This document shows, in pieces, positions 9,627 to 18,060 of a DNA stretch of 47,607 nt (positions are counted from its first letter, which is position 1; each line of letters begins with the position of its first letter). A program made the translations under genes and the position numbers. This DNA comes from Candidatus Cloacimonadota bacterium (GTDB taxonomy: Bacteria; Cloacimonadota; Cloacimonadia; JGIOTU-2): contig JAFGDR010000066.1 in the NCBI GenBank assembly GCA_016932035.1, forward strand, positions 1 through 47,607, in the 5' to 3' direction. The notes beneath the pieces were generated by a model. It was not told the origin of the DNA and made no database searches. It was given only the letters and a program-made list of their open reading frames with translations.

Positions 9627-9647
9627 TCCCCAAGCTGGGGCTTGGGA
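9627..9647. repeat. Short palindrome with bulge
   Basis: TCCCCAAGC-TGGG-GCTTGGGA forms an 8-bp stem with one bulged C. No T-run follows on either strand, so it is more like an extragenic palindromic repeat than a terminator. Confidence 0.5.
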
Positions 9648-9765
9648 ATGAGTTATTTTATTTCATATAGATCATCTGCAGTGTTTTCAAAAGATCAGTA
9701 CACGAAAATAACTACTCTATAGAAATATCATTCTCAAACTAAGAAGTTTTTCGTTAAAACAATAA

Positions 9766-10110
9766 AGCTCCAACAAACTTTGAGGTTTCATGTATTTGAG
9801 TTAATGTTTTGTTTATTCTATCGAATACCTTTAATTTGGTAGAAGAATTTTCCGGCTCGGTAATTATCACCAGCTCCAGTGTCCTGGTAGTTTGTTACTC
9901 CACCAGTATTTCCAATCAGAGTAAAACCTGAATAGGGATCAGCACTTCGATATACACCATAATCTGTAGCACCAAAGACCCCATCCCAGGTCAGGTTAAC
10001 ATCACTACCAATAACAGCAATTGTAACACTCTGAGGAACTGGCATCATATCACCAAAATAAACCCATTCCAATGTCTGGGTGGGACTTGAATCATCAATA
10101 GCAAACGAAC
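9766..10110 (-). repeat. Duplicated tail module, copy A
   Basis: This region is similar to 17696-18060. It covers the C-terminal FN3-like domain, the stop codon, about 30 bases of shared 3' flank (AAGTTAATGTTTTGTTTATT versus GAGTTAATGTTTTGTTTATT) and a decayed version of the terminator. By eye about nine in ten bases match in the FN3 part. Confidence 0.8.
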
Positions 10111-13100
10111 GATTATCTACAATGCCTTCATAACTCCAGCTGTTACTATCATCACAACGTGCAAATTTGTATTCTACATCCTTTGTTGAGCCGGAAGGGA
10201 AAAAAATATCAGCGGTATAAATCAAATCTAGGTCAGCATCTGTCATCAAACTACTGCCCACTGTCCAATTCAAAGGTACCACATTTCCCTGAACAGCTAC
10301 ACCGTGATTATACAAAAGAGAGTCCAAAATACCCATATAAACCTGGATTGTAACAGTTACATCCTGACTCGTAACGATCGGAATTAGATGCGTGCAATAT
10401 TCATTAAAATCGATGTTGCCATCTCCATTACCTATGGGAAGTTGGTCTTCAAGAGTTCCACCATCATTAGTACTGTACTCACCGACAGCAACGTAGAAAC
10501 TATCCACTGCACCGAGTTCTGTGTCTATAGAGAAGTAACCCTCAAGCACAGAATTCAATGCTGCGCATGTTGTCCCTTCATTATCGTACCAGGCATTATA
10601 ACCATTCGAGCCTTCCTGTGCAAGGAAAAGATCCCACTGTGCAACCTGCCCTGCTTTTGCCCAAGGTGCCGAAGTCATCTGAGAGATTTCGCTGGCAATC
10701 ATCATAAAGAGGTCGGTCGAACTTCCTGCTGGTGTACATGCCAAATAGCACCAGTCATTATCAACTGCTGCCCAGAGTTCCAGATCAGCAGAAAACGCAA
10801 CCAGCTCTGCCTGTGCATCAACCACACCATCCATAATGAAGGGTACGCTTGCTCCCTGGACCTGCACATGCCAGTCCTGTCCATTGTTATTATCCCAGTT
10901 GCCCTGTCCGTCATGGAAGCAGAAATCAACAACTGTGGTTCCATTTTCAATTGTAAAGGTGTACGTCCATACTGTATCCTGTGCAGAATAGTTCATTGCA
11001 TGGTCATCAACATTCTGCCAGCCGTTTCTTCCAAGATGAATCTGAAGCTGCGTCACATTGAACAGTGAACCATCTTCACCATAGGTGATCGTTAACTGGT
11101 CACCAACTTGGGGTTCTTCCGGTGTCCATTGTACATAGCTCTGTACAGTACCTCCACCTGAACCGACAAAGACATGCTGTATGGGTGACTTCTTCACATT
11201 TCCATGTGCATCTTCAGCTTCAACATAATAGTCTACCAGGCACTCTGTATAGCCCGAGATTTCTGCATAGTATTCATTCGCGATGTAATCTGGCAACACA
11301 AAGAAATCGATTTCTGGATTACCTGTTACATTTCCGGTGGGGAAATCTCTCATAGACATGGTAATCGAGTGCCAGGTTCCCACTTCCGAACCACCTGCAT
11401 AGGTTTCATTATCATGTGAGTTGAGTGAGTTTACTCCATCATTATCGATACGGTATTTCAGTTCCACTGTGTTCAATCCGGAAACATCATATGCAAATGT
11501 CCATACATAGAAATCACTTGAATTTTGATGCGTTTGATACCCATAGATCGGTCCGAAACCTTCTCCTCCAGGATTGTACGGAAATCGCTGAGGAATGAAG
11601 ATCGTAGGTGCGACGTTATCAACTCCAGGATGTGCATCGATCTCGTAATCTGCATATTCCACGGCAATATTACACGCAATCGTCTGCTTGACTTCCATAT
11701 CCAGTGATGTACCGTAATACATATATCCGCTTGTGAGAGATGGCAGGAAGAAATGCCATGCCAACTCCGCATTATTTGCACTGGCATCAGGAATAACGAT
11801 CTTACCGACATTCACCGAAACGACCAGGTTTTCTGCGGTTTCCACTCTGTTCTGTGCTGCAGTGATTACTGCCCAATTGCGCACATCCTCAGTCCAGCCA
11901 AAGGGGTCGAATTGATAACTCCCATTGTACATCGGCCAGAGCCAGTTTATGAACTGCGGATGTCCCCAATCATTAGCAGCATTGACCCAGCTTCCATCTT
12001 CCACATGCACGATATCATTATCGGGTACGGGATTATCATCCAGAAACTGCTGTACGGTTGAGGGAATATATCCCTGCGCTGCAGCCGCATTTGCGAAGTT
12101 CGGCACTGAGTTCATATAGTAATCGAATCCCCCTCCCCAGGCATTATCGCCGTCATGTGCCATGAGCACAATACAGGGCTGGGAAGGATCATTATAGGGA
12201 GCAATGTGTGAATCGATCTCACCGGTTCCCATGGTTCCGTAACCATTCATATAGCTGAGTACATCACCCATTGGTACAACATCGATAGTATAAATTTGCT
12301 CGGTTTCGGGATCAACATATTGTGCTTTATGTGCCTGATAGCAGAAAGGTGCGGCAAAGGTTCCACCTCGGCCATCGATCTGTCCACTCCACCAATTATT
12401 TCCTGTTGGTCCAAGAATATCAGCGGGATTTGGCGGATCAATATTGCATCCTGACGTACCATAGCTGAGTGGGTAATCCTGGCAGGTTCTTGCCAGATGG
12501 CTGTTTGCGATTACTGACCATTCAATGCTCTCTTCTACAAGCGTCTGTATAATTCTGTTCGAGAAAGAGCATTCTGCAGGCCAGAATCCTTTTGAATATA
12601 CCGGATCATTACCGAAGTATTGATTGTAAATATAACGATGTGCTTGAATTTCTTTATGCAGAGCGCTTTCATCAATCAGGGGAGCTAATGCATGATGGAA
12701 CGTGAAGGCTGTGAGATCCGTTCGTGGATTTCCACCTGATGTCTGCCATGATCGTGCGGTCTGGAAACTGCCCTGCCAACCGCTGTTATATCCCCATTGT
12801 CCGGCATCTGCGAGACTCTGCACATTTTCTATCAGGCAACCGGAATAATTTACCTGTGCGCCTGCATCAGCAAGACCGAGCAGGGTTTGCACTGCGTCTT
12901 TTGGACGCCATTGATAGGCAGCAACTCTGTCTGCTTTATTGAAGATATCTTCAAGGTTATTGAGGGGATGTTGCTGCCCATCCGAATACCAGTTGCCGTT
13001 GTTCTGTTTGAGCCATTGTGACTCCCAGCAGGTTTGGTAACGGTTTGTGTTCCAGGTTCCTTTGTCTGGCCAGTAGATCGGTTGCTGCAAGTGCCATAGA

Positions 13101-13177
13101 TAGGTAGTATGCACCGGAGCACTCATTCCGATGAGTGTTATGTTCATGAAGAGCAATAAGAGAAATGTTTTTTTCAT
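9818..13177 (-). CDS. Secreted multidomain GH57 alpha-glucan hydrolase with starch-binding modules
   Basis: A 1119-residue exported protein with a signal peptide (about 1-19). The N-terminal GH57 barrel (about 22-500) shows motif 1 as WHLQQPIYWP, the nucleophile region GFWPAEC (Glu202) and HDGDNAWGGG (Asp342/Asp344) as the likely acid/base region. Then come an Ig-like segment (about 520-675), a CBM25-like starch-binding domain (about 680-775, with DFCFHDGQGNWDNNNG), a DOMON-like region (about 780-930), a CBM20-like domain ending NRSFAIDDSSPT (about 935-1045) and a C-terminal FN3-like domain. Unlike several neighbours it has no FlgD-Ig sorting tail. GH57 enzymes act on alpha-1,4/1,6 glucans; the exact specificity cannot be told. 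It is separated from the upstream gene by tandem terminators, so it is probably transcribed alone. Confidence 0.85.
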   Translation of the reverse strand: MKKTFLLLLFMNITLIGMSAPVHTTYLWHLQQPIYWPDKGTWNTNRYQTCWESQWLKQNNGNWYSDGQQHPLNNLEDIFNKADRVAAYQWRPKDAVQTLLGLADAGAQVNYSGCLIENVQSLADAGQWGYNSGWQGSFQTARSWQTSGGNPRTDLTAFTFHHALAPLIDESALHKEIQAHRYIYNQYFGNDPVYSKGFWPAECSFSNRIIQTLVEESIEWSVIANSHLARTCQDYPLSYGTSGCNIDPPNPADILGPTGNNWWSGQIDGRGGTFAAPFCYQAHKAQYVDPETEQIYTIDVVPMGDVLSYMNGYGTMGTGEIDSHIAPYNDPSQPCIVLMAHDGDNAWGGGFDYYMNSVPNFANAAAAQGYIPSTVQQFLDDNPVPDNDIVHVEDGSWVNAANDWGHPQFINWLWPMYNGSYQFDPFGWTEDVRNWAVITAAQNRVETAENLVVSVNVGKIVIPDASANNAELAWHFFLPSLTSGYMYYGTSLDMEVKQTIACNIAVEYADYEIDAHPGVDNVAPTIFIPQRFPYNPGGEGFGPIYGYQTHQNSSDFYVWTFAYDVSGLNTVELKYRIDNDGVNSLNSHDNETYAGGSEVGTWHSITMSMRDFPTGNVTGNPEIDFFVLPDYIANEYYAEISGYTECLVDYYVEAEDAHGNVKKSPIQHVFVGSGGGTVQSYVQWTPEEPQVGDQLTITYGEDGSLFNVTQLQIHLGRNGWQNVDDHAMNYSAQDTVWTYTFTIENGTTVVDFCFHDGQGNWDNNNGQDWHVQVQGASVPFIMDGVVDAQAELVAFSADLELWAAVDNDWCYLACTPAGSSTDLFMMIASEISQMTSAPWAKAGQVAQWDLFLAQEGSNGYNAWYDNEGTTCAALNSVLEGYFSIDTELGAVDSFYVAVGEYSTNDGGTLEDQLPIGNGDGNIDFNEYCTHLIPIVTSQDVTVTIQVYMGILDSLLYNHGVAVQGNVVPLNWTVGSSLMTDADLDLIYTADIFFPSGSTKDVEYKFARCDDSNSWSYEGIVDNRSFAIDDSSPTQTLEWVYFGDMMPVPQSVTIAVIGSDVNLTWDGVFGATDYGVYRSADPYSGFTLIGNTGGVTNYQDTGAGDNYRAGKFFYQIKGIR

Positions 13178-13230
13178 AGGAAATCCTCTGATTACAATTA
13201 CATATACTGAAAATTATTATAAGCCAACGA

Positions 13231-13257
13231 ATAAAAAAGGGCTGACGAATCAGCCCT
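13231..13257 (-). terminator. Rho-independent terminator (second of two)
   Basis: On the minus strand, AGGGCTGA-TTCG-TCAGCCCT is followed by TTTTTT. It has a perfect 8-bp stem with a stable TTCG loop and lies downstream of the gene ending at 13304. Confidence 0.9.
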
Positions 13258-13267
13258 GACATATATA

Positions 13268-13305
13268 AAAACTATCATGCTTTGCGAACTACGGTATGAT
13301 AGTTT
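13268..13305 (-). terminator. Terminator-like hairpin overlapping the stop codon
   Basis: AAACTATCAT and ATGATAGTTT form a perfect 10-bp stem around a 17-base loop, and on the minus strand it runs into TTTTTATAT. One arm contains the TAA of the gene ending at 13304. With the hairpin at 13231-13257 it forms a double terminator. Confidence 0.6.
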
Positions 13306-14674
13306 ATTTCATTATAATAATTTTCTTAGTAGTATAGTTATTACCATTCACTACCAAAGAGTAGAAATAAATTCCATTAGCAAGAATTTTAGCGCTGTTA
13401 TCCTTACCATCCCAAGGAATCACAATTTCTTGATCAGCAGTTACATGCTTTGTATCAAAGTCTTTTACCATAGCACCTCTTATATCATAGACCTGCACAT
13501 CGACCGAAGCAGATTGATTGAGTATAAATTTAATCTCCGTTGCATCTGCAAATGGATTCGGAGATGCAAATAGATCATACATTACTGGAGTTGTATTACC
13601 ATTCTGTGGATCATTAATATCTGGAATGGTAATAATAGCAACACGATTATAATGATGAACGGTACCGCTATAGTCAATACTCTCTAGCCAGTAATAATAA
13701 ACATCACCAACCTGTGGATTAGTTATTATATCTTCATAAATATAGGATTGTTGCTGTGTAGTCGTTCCATGTCCTTCGATCATGTCGGACAATTGAGTTG
13801 CAGAAGTGAAATCCTCTTTTGAATTACGATACACTAACCAACCCATATTATCTGTTTCTGATTGAGTAGTCCAGTATAGAGTAGGAGTATTATTGATATA
13901 TTGTGCAGTAAAAGTTGAAAGTTCGACGGGGAGAGTCCAAAAAGATCCACCATTGTTAGAATAATTTATAGTCATCAAATCAGGATAGTTGTCAAGATCA
14001 CTACTTCCAGTCGAAGTTACTGTTGTTGTCAAAACATAAAACTGAGTAGAAGTGCTTACAGCTGATCCTGGAATTGTTGCCGAATAAGACGTTCCAGAAC
14101 CTGATGCTAGTGCAAAACCATCATTAGCCCAACTACCAGCATTATCTGTGTATCTTACATAAATTTTTTCCTCAGCGCACTTATTTCCACTTAATGTAAC
14201 GTCTACAGTTGCATCACTACCATTTCCATTGTAGGTGAAATCCACATCATTTATTGATATTGGTGCTGAACTTAGTGTCATAATACCTACTGGAATATTC
14301 ATAGAATGATAGTCTGAAGGTTTTTCAATACATAGATGGACATATGATTTTAACTCTGAAATATTATCTCCATTCCATTCAGCATTATTACCACCTGATG
14401 CAATTGTCCATCTAGTGTCAAAATGACCAACTCCTGGAATCCAATATCCACCACCCCAAGTATAATCCCAACTTCCATCAGCGATTTTGAATTCACCATC
14501 TACACTTGGTTGTATAGTAATTCCATAATAATCTGTAGAACCAAGATTCGACTTAAGATAAGCTTCATTTGAAGAATCTAAATCCCAGTCATTATGAGTA
14601 CCGGGAACATAGATAGCCGAATAAAGATATGTAACAAAGAATAAAGAGAATAAAATCATTAATATTTTCTTCAT
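13304..14674 (-). CDS. Secreted protein with SusE/F-like N-terminal module and type IX-like sorting tail
   Basis: A 456-residue exported protein with a signal peptide (about 1-20). Residues 21-130 (VPGTHNDWDLDSSN, then EFKIADGSWDYTWGGG) resemble the carbohydrate-binding folds of SusE/SusF-type surface proteins, though only by pattern. Residues about 134-245 form an Ig-like domain with KCAEEKIYVRY that recurs in the protein at 17750-19675 (KCSEEYIYVRY). An FN3-like part follows, and the last about 80 residues are a FlgD-Ig/type IX-like tail (FASPNPFADATEIKF, ending GIYFYSLVV and KKIIIMK). It would be exported and surface-attached or released. A strong GGAGG precedes the ATG. The gene is AT-rich compared with the GH57 gene after it. 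Confidence 0.75.
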   Translation of the reverse strand: MKKILMILFSLFFVTYLYSAIYVPGTHNDWDLDSSNEAYLKSNLGSTDYYGITIQPSVDGEFKIADGSWDYTWGGGYWIPGVGHFDTRWTIASGGNNAEWNGDNISELKSYVHLCIEKPSDYHSMNIPVGIMTLSSAPISINDVDFTYNGNGSDATVDVTLSGNKCAEEKIYVRYTDNAGSWANDGFALASGSGTSYSATIPGSAVSTSTQFYVLTTTVTSTGSSDLDNYPDLMTINYSNNGGSFWTLPVELSTFTAQYINNTPTLYWTTQSETDNMGWLVYRNSKEDFTSATQLSDMIEGHGTTTQQQSYIYEDIITNPQVGDVYYYWLESIDYSGTVHHYNRVAIITIPDINDPQNGNTTPVMYDLFASPNPFADATEIKFILNQSASVDVQVYDIRGAMVKDFDTKHVTADQEIVIPWDGKDNSAKILANGIYFYSLVVNGNNYTTKKIIIMK

Positions 14675-14738
14675 CTATACCTCCGTTGAATATTTATTTT
14701 ATTTTTCTTTATGTTTTTAATCTTTTTTTTTATAATTT

Positions 14739-14744
14739 TGTCAA
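14739..14744 (-). promoter_or_regulatory. Possible -35 box
   Basis: TTGACA on the minus strand, 64 bases before the start codon of the gene at 13304-14674. A 17-base spacer leads to ATTAAA, a poor -10. Confidence 0.3.
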
Positions 14745-14805
14745 GAACTTTTTTTTTTGAATGTATTTATATACAATATTTTCAGAATAATTTCTTCAAT
14801 AATAG

Positions 14806-14964
14806 CTGATTTTTTCCTTTCATAGAGCACCGATGATTAATTATTATTACAATTTAGATAATCAAGATTTTTCAAGACTAAATTATACTCCTTATGAACT
14901 CCTTCTTGATAAATATAATAGCATTTTTATTGACACAAATAGCAAATTCTTCCAAATAATTTAA
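14806..14964 (+). pseudogene. Probable remnant of a DDE-integrase transposase C-terminus
   Basis: An open stretch of about 52 codons begins after a stop at 14803; the ATG at 14833 gives 43 residues. It contains NYYYNLDNQDFSRLNYTPYE, which fits the C-terminal pattern of IS3/IS481-like integrases (W-x-x-Y-Y-N, then R-x-H-x-x-L, then x-T-P-x-E). The expected Arg-Pro-His is lost. No catalytic part is nearby, so if real it is a relic. The match is by pattern memory and may be chance in AT-rich DNA. Confidence 0.35.
14930..14960 (+). promoter_or_regulatory. Possible promoter of the orphan plus-strand gene
   Basis: TTGACA (14930-14935), about 18 bases, then AAATAAT, 30-60 bases before the ATG at 14990. 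The -10 match is weak. Confidence 0.3.
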
Positions 14965-14989
14965 TTAATTAAATTCAATGGGAGTTAGA

Positions 14990-17626
14990 ATGAAAAGAGT
15001 CTTTTTATTCGTTATTTCTTTAGTTCTATTTGTACCACATTCTATATTTTCTTTTGAGGTAGAACAGTATAATATCACAAATGGCAAACTTCAATGCGAC
15101 CAGGTTCAAGATGTTTTTTTCTACGATACTTCACAAGATAACATTTCTGATACCTGGAGAACTGATGCTACAAAAAGTTGGTATATAGAGCCATCAAATC
15201 CAAGTGATGATTTTACCAGCACTTTGGATGAAAATCGCTGGGATTCTTTTGGATCTCCATCTATAAATGACACAGTTTACTATTCTTCTTCGGGACTTGG
15301 TTATTTACAGGGATTAACTTCTGATAGTAAATGGGAGTTACAAGGTGACTTCGATATACAGGTCAGTTATTACAATTGCATTTTCGGACAAAATGGTGAA
15401 TTGAGATTTGAAGTTAAAGATGCTGATACAAGTAGCATTTTTTCATATATATCAGTAAAAAATATTAATGATACCTTACGGTATGTTAAAAACGTCAATA
15501 ATGTTGCTACAACCGGATCAGTTGTAGCAGACTCCTCTGGTAAAATAAGATTAACGAGAGAAAATTCTAATATTTCAGCATATTATGCGTATTGGGATGC
15601 CGGTTCTGGTGTTGATCAGGATAGATGGAAATGGAGTGAAATCGGATCAGCAGATGTTTTTAATACTAACGATGTATATGTAAATATCTATACATATTCG
15701 AATACAGATACCTCGGTTTCTGTTACAGTTGATAATTTCATCACTCAGGATTACGATGCTTGTACACTTGGGGATGTAGGGAGTCACACAAGAGGTCTAA
15801 CACAAGCATTTCCAAAACAAGCTATATTAGTAGCAACGAATTATGGCTTGGATATTATAGATGCTGAGGATAATGAGTTATGGATGAGGTTTAAGAATTA
15901 TGATGGACATCGTGATATTCCTCGAGAACAAAATATGGTTGTCGATACCGTCAATTGTGTTACTGCCCTAGATGGTAGAATTTATTTGGGAGCGTATGAA
16001 GGTTGGATGAGTGGTCTTTGTGTAATCGATTTTACGAGTGATTCGACCTGGTTCTATGACAACCATATTGACAATGGAACTGGTTGGAATTGTCTGACCA
16101 CGATCAGTAATCGAAACATGCATTGTGGTTGGACGGATAATAATGCTAGTTATACATTGTTGAAGAATTATACAGTTTACGATATTTCTGCAAAAGAAAT
16201 AAATGATGAAACCTATATAGCAATTGCAAACGGAATCGATCCCGTGGAAGGAAAAGGAGTTGTTGTCGTACTGAATATCGATGCCGATACAACAAGTTAT
16301 GATATCATAACGAGTGATAGAACAGTATTAGGAGTGGATATTGGAAACAATAATAAACTCTACTATTATGAACACTACCGGCTATTTATGAATTATTCTG
16401 ACTACTTAGGTGCAGGTGAATTTGATTTTGACTATGATGAAGCAATTTCTCTTTCAGGAGGAATTGAACCGTCTGATATAGCCGTAACAAATAGCTACCT
16501 GTATATTTCAGATCAAAATGTACTACCAAATGGAACATCAGGATCAACATGTAAATATGATATTGACAACCTGGATTATACAGGAGTTAAATACACAGAT
16601 GGGGGACTCAATCCCACAATTCGATTATGGGGAACTGCTTCATGCTCTGCACTTGAGACAAACGACAACGCTCTATGGCTTGCAACCCATAATTCAGAAA
16701 AAGGAAGAATATATGTTATTGGAGCAGAAAGTCCAAGAGCAGATAGTGTGCGAGGAGACTTTAACATTCCCTACCCACTTGATTCCGGTTATATCAACTC
16801 TCTTTCATTTGGTCAGACTGATGATTATGCTGAAAATCTCATTATAGGATCAGATAGTTCGGGAGTGATGAGATTATATAGTGATGAAAATGAAATAAGT
16901 TTGGAGAATCCTACCCAAGGTATGATACAGCATAATTTCCCTGAAACACCTGGTCTTAGAGGAAAGCCGTTCGATTTCTCTTATGCAAATGTTGATATAA
17001 TTATTGATCCAGATGACTATGCCGGTGCATGGGAATATGGTTCAGTAACGGTTACATTGCATAATGAAGATCCTCAATGCTTACATCCGGAACATGCGCT
17101 CGATATGTGGTTCGAACTTAAATGTGATGATGTATTTAATGCATTTCCAGTTATTGACACGATCAGATTTACCAGTCCTGTTCCTTCCGGTACTGTTGAT
17201 CTCCAACTATGGTGTTATTCTGATGTAGAAATGGAGTGGATCCCGGATTCATTAGATGATGATTTTACTGTAACACATTGGAACTTTGGTTCTTCGCCTT
17301 ATTCTGTAAGTTTTAGCTCAAACCATTTTTCTTCCTGGGCATTGAATAATGGCGGTGGTGGTTCTATCGAGTATCCACCCAAAATGCCTGAAAATTTAAC
17401 AATTACTATCATTGGAAATGATGCTCAACTTTTCTGGAGTCCAGTAACAGAAAATACCTTTGGTGATATTATTACGAATGTAAAGTATAATATTTATAAA
17501 GCCAACACTCCGTTCTTCTCTCCTCAGAGTTTATATTATCTCGATACAGTATCTGATACACTCTATATTCACGAAAATGGCTCTCAACAACGTGAGGTAT
17601 TTTATAAGGTAACAGCTGAAGATTAG
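14990..17626 (+). CDS. Secreted protein of unknown function with propeller-like and FN3-like regions
   Basis: An 878-residue exported protein. ATG 14990 is preferred over the in-frame ATG at 14978 because GGAG lies 5 bases before it and the signal peptide (MKRVFLFVISLVLFVPHSIFSF) follows directly. Residues about 55-250 look like a concanavalin/laminin-G-like beta-sandwich (LRFEVKDADTSSIFSYISVK). Residues about 260-600 have repeated short beta-strand units (ILVATNYGLDIIDAED, GRIYLGAYEGWMSGLCVID) typical of a beta-propeller. The last about 85 residues are FN3-like. No catalytic or starch-binding signature is seen. It is the only plus-strand gene within the glucan region and is AT-rich, so it may be an insertion unrelated to glucan use. 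Confidence 0.7.
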   Translation: MKRVFLFVISLVLFVPHSIFSFEVEQYNITNGKLQCDQVQDVFFYDTSQDNISDTWRTDATKSWYIEPSNPSDDFTSTLDENRWDSFGSPSINDTVYYSSSGLGYLQGLTSDSKWELQGDFDIQVSYYNCIFGQNGELRFEVKDADTSSIFSYISVKNINDTLRYVKNVNNVATTGSVVADSSGKIRLTRENSNISAYYAYWDAGSGVDQDRWKWSEIGSADVFNTNDVYVNIYTYSNTDTSVSVTVDNFITQDYDACTLGDVGSHTRGLTQAFPKQAILVATNYGLDIIDAEDNELWMRFKNYDGHRDIPREQNMVVDTVNCVTALDGRIYLGAYEGWMSGLCVIDFTSDSTWFYDNHIDNGTGWNCLTTISNRNMHCGWTDNNASYTLLKNYTVYDISAKEINDETYIAIANGIDPVEGKGVVVVLNIDADTTSYDIITSDRTVLGVDIGNNNKLYYYEHYRLFMNYSDYLGAGEFDFDYDEAISLSGGIEPSDIAVTNSYLYISDQNVLPNGTSGSTCKYDIDNLDYTGVKYTDGGLNPTIRLWGTASCSALETNDNALWLATHNSEKGRIYVIGAESPRADSVRGDFNIPYPLDSGYINSLSFGQTDDYAENLIIGSDSSGVMRLYSDENEISLENPTQGMIQHNFPETPGLRGKPFDFSYANVDIIIDPDDYAGAWEYGSVTVTLHNEDPQCLHPEHALDMWFELKCDDVFNAFPVIDTIRFTSPVPSGTVDLQLWCYSDVEMEWIPDSLDDDFTVTHWNFGSSPYSVSFSSNHFSSWALNNGGGGSIEYPPKMPENLTITIIGNDAQLFWSPVTENTFGDIITNVKYNIYKANTPFFSPQSLYYLDTVSDTLYIHENGSQQREVFYKVTAED

Positions 17627-17690
17627 TACGCGCTAAAGCTGCTTGTAAAGAAATATCATTGTATAAATATTAGTGACTATAACCATAAGT

Positions 17691-17719
17691 AAAAAAGCCC
17701 CAACAAAATCGTTGGGGCT
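17691..17719. terminator. Strong terminator between converging genes
   Basis: AGCCCCAAC-AAAATC-GTTGGGGCT forms a perfect 9-bp stem. On the minus strand it runs into TTTTTT and terminates the gene ending at 17750. On the plus strand it is followed by ATTTG and may help end the gene stopping at 17626. Confidence 0.88.
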
Positions 17720-18060
17720 ATTTGTATTTAAGTTAATGTTTTGTTTATTCTATCGAACACCTTTAATCTGGTAGAAGAATTTTCCGGCTCGATAATTATC
17801 ACCAGCGCCGGAATCCTGGTAATTTGTTACTCCACCAGTATTACCGATCAGCGTAAAACCTGAATAGGGATCAGTGCTTCGATATACACCATAATCTGTT
17901 GCACCAAAAACACCATCCCAGGTCAGGTTAACATCACTGCCAACAACAGCAATTGTAACGTTCTGAGGAACGGGCATTACATCATCCCAGTAAACCCAAT
18001 CAAGGATTTGCGTAGGACTCGAATCATCAATAGCAAATGAGCGGTTGGCGATATTTTCCC
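17696..18060 (-). repeat. Duplicated tail module, copy B
   Basis: The partner of 9766-10110: intact terminator, shared 3' flank, stop codon, FN3-like domain and part of the CBM20-like domain. GC in sampled rows here is about 45%, against about 32-33% further upstream in the same gene, which fits import of the tail from another gene. Confidence 0.8.

Larger units (their letters stand above)
9333..9817. other. Gene-free stretch with palindromes
   Basis: In 485 bases I find no credible gene. It holds a hairpin at 9363-9380, a terminator for the minus-strand gene at 9585-9610, a second palindrome at 9627-9647 and a decayed copy of the terminator seen at 17691-17719 (9766-9788). A plus-strand TTGACA at 9419 has no gene to serve. 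Confidence 0.6.
14675..14989. other. AT-rich divergent intergenic region
   Basis: In 315 very AT-rich bases between two divergent genes I see a TTGACA on each strand (14744-14739 minus, 14930-14935 plus) and a short open frame resembling a transposase end (14806-14964). Both flanking starts have good Shine-Dalgarno sequences. Confidence 0.6.

Noticed and set aside
10388-11068. A 226-codon plus-strand open frame inside the GH57 gene
   Set aside because: It is antisense to a well-supported gene, Cys/His-rich like a reverse-frame shadow, and has no recognisable domain or ribosome-binding site.
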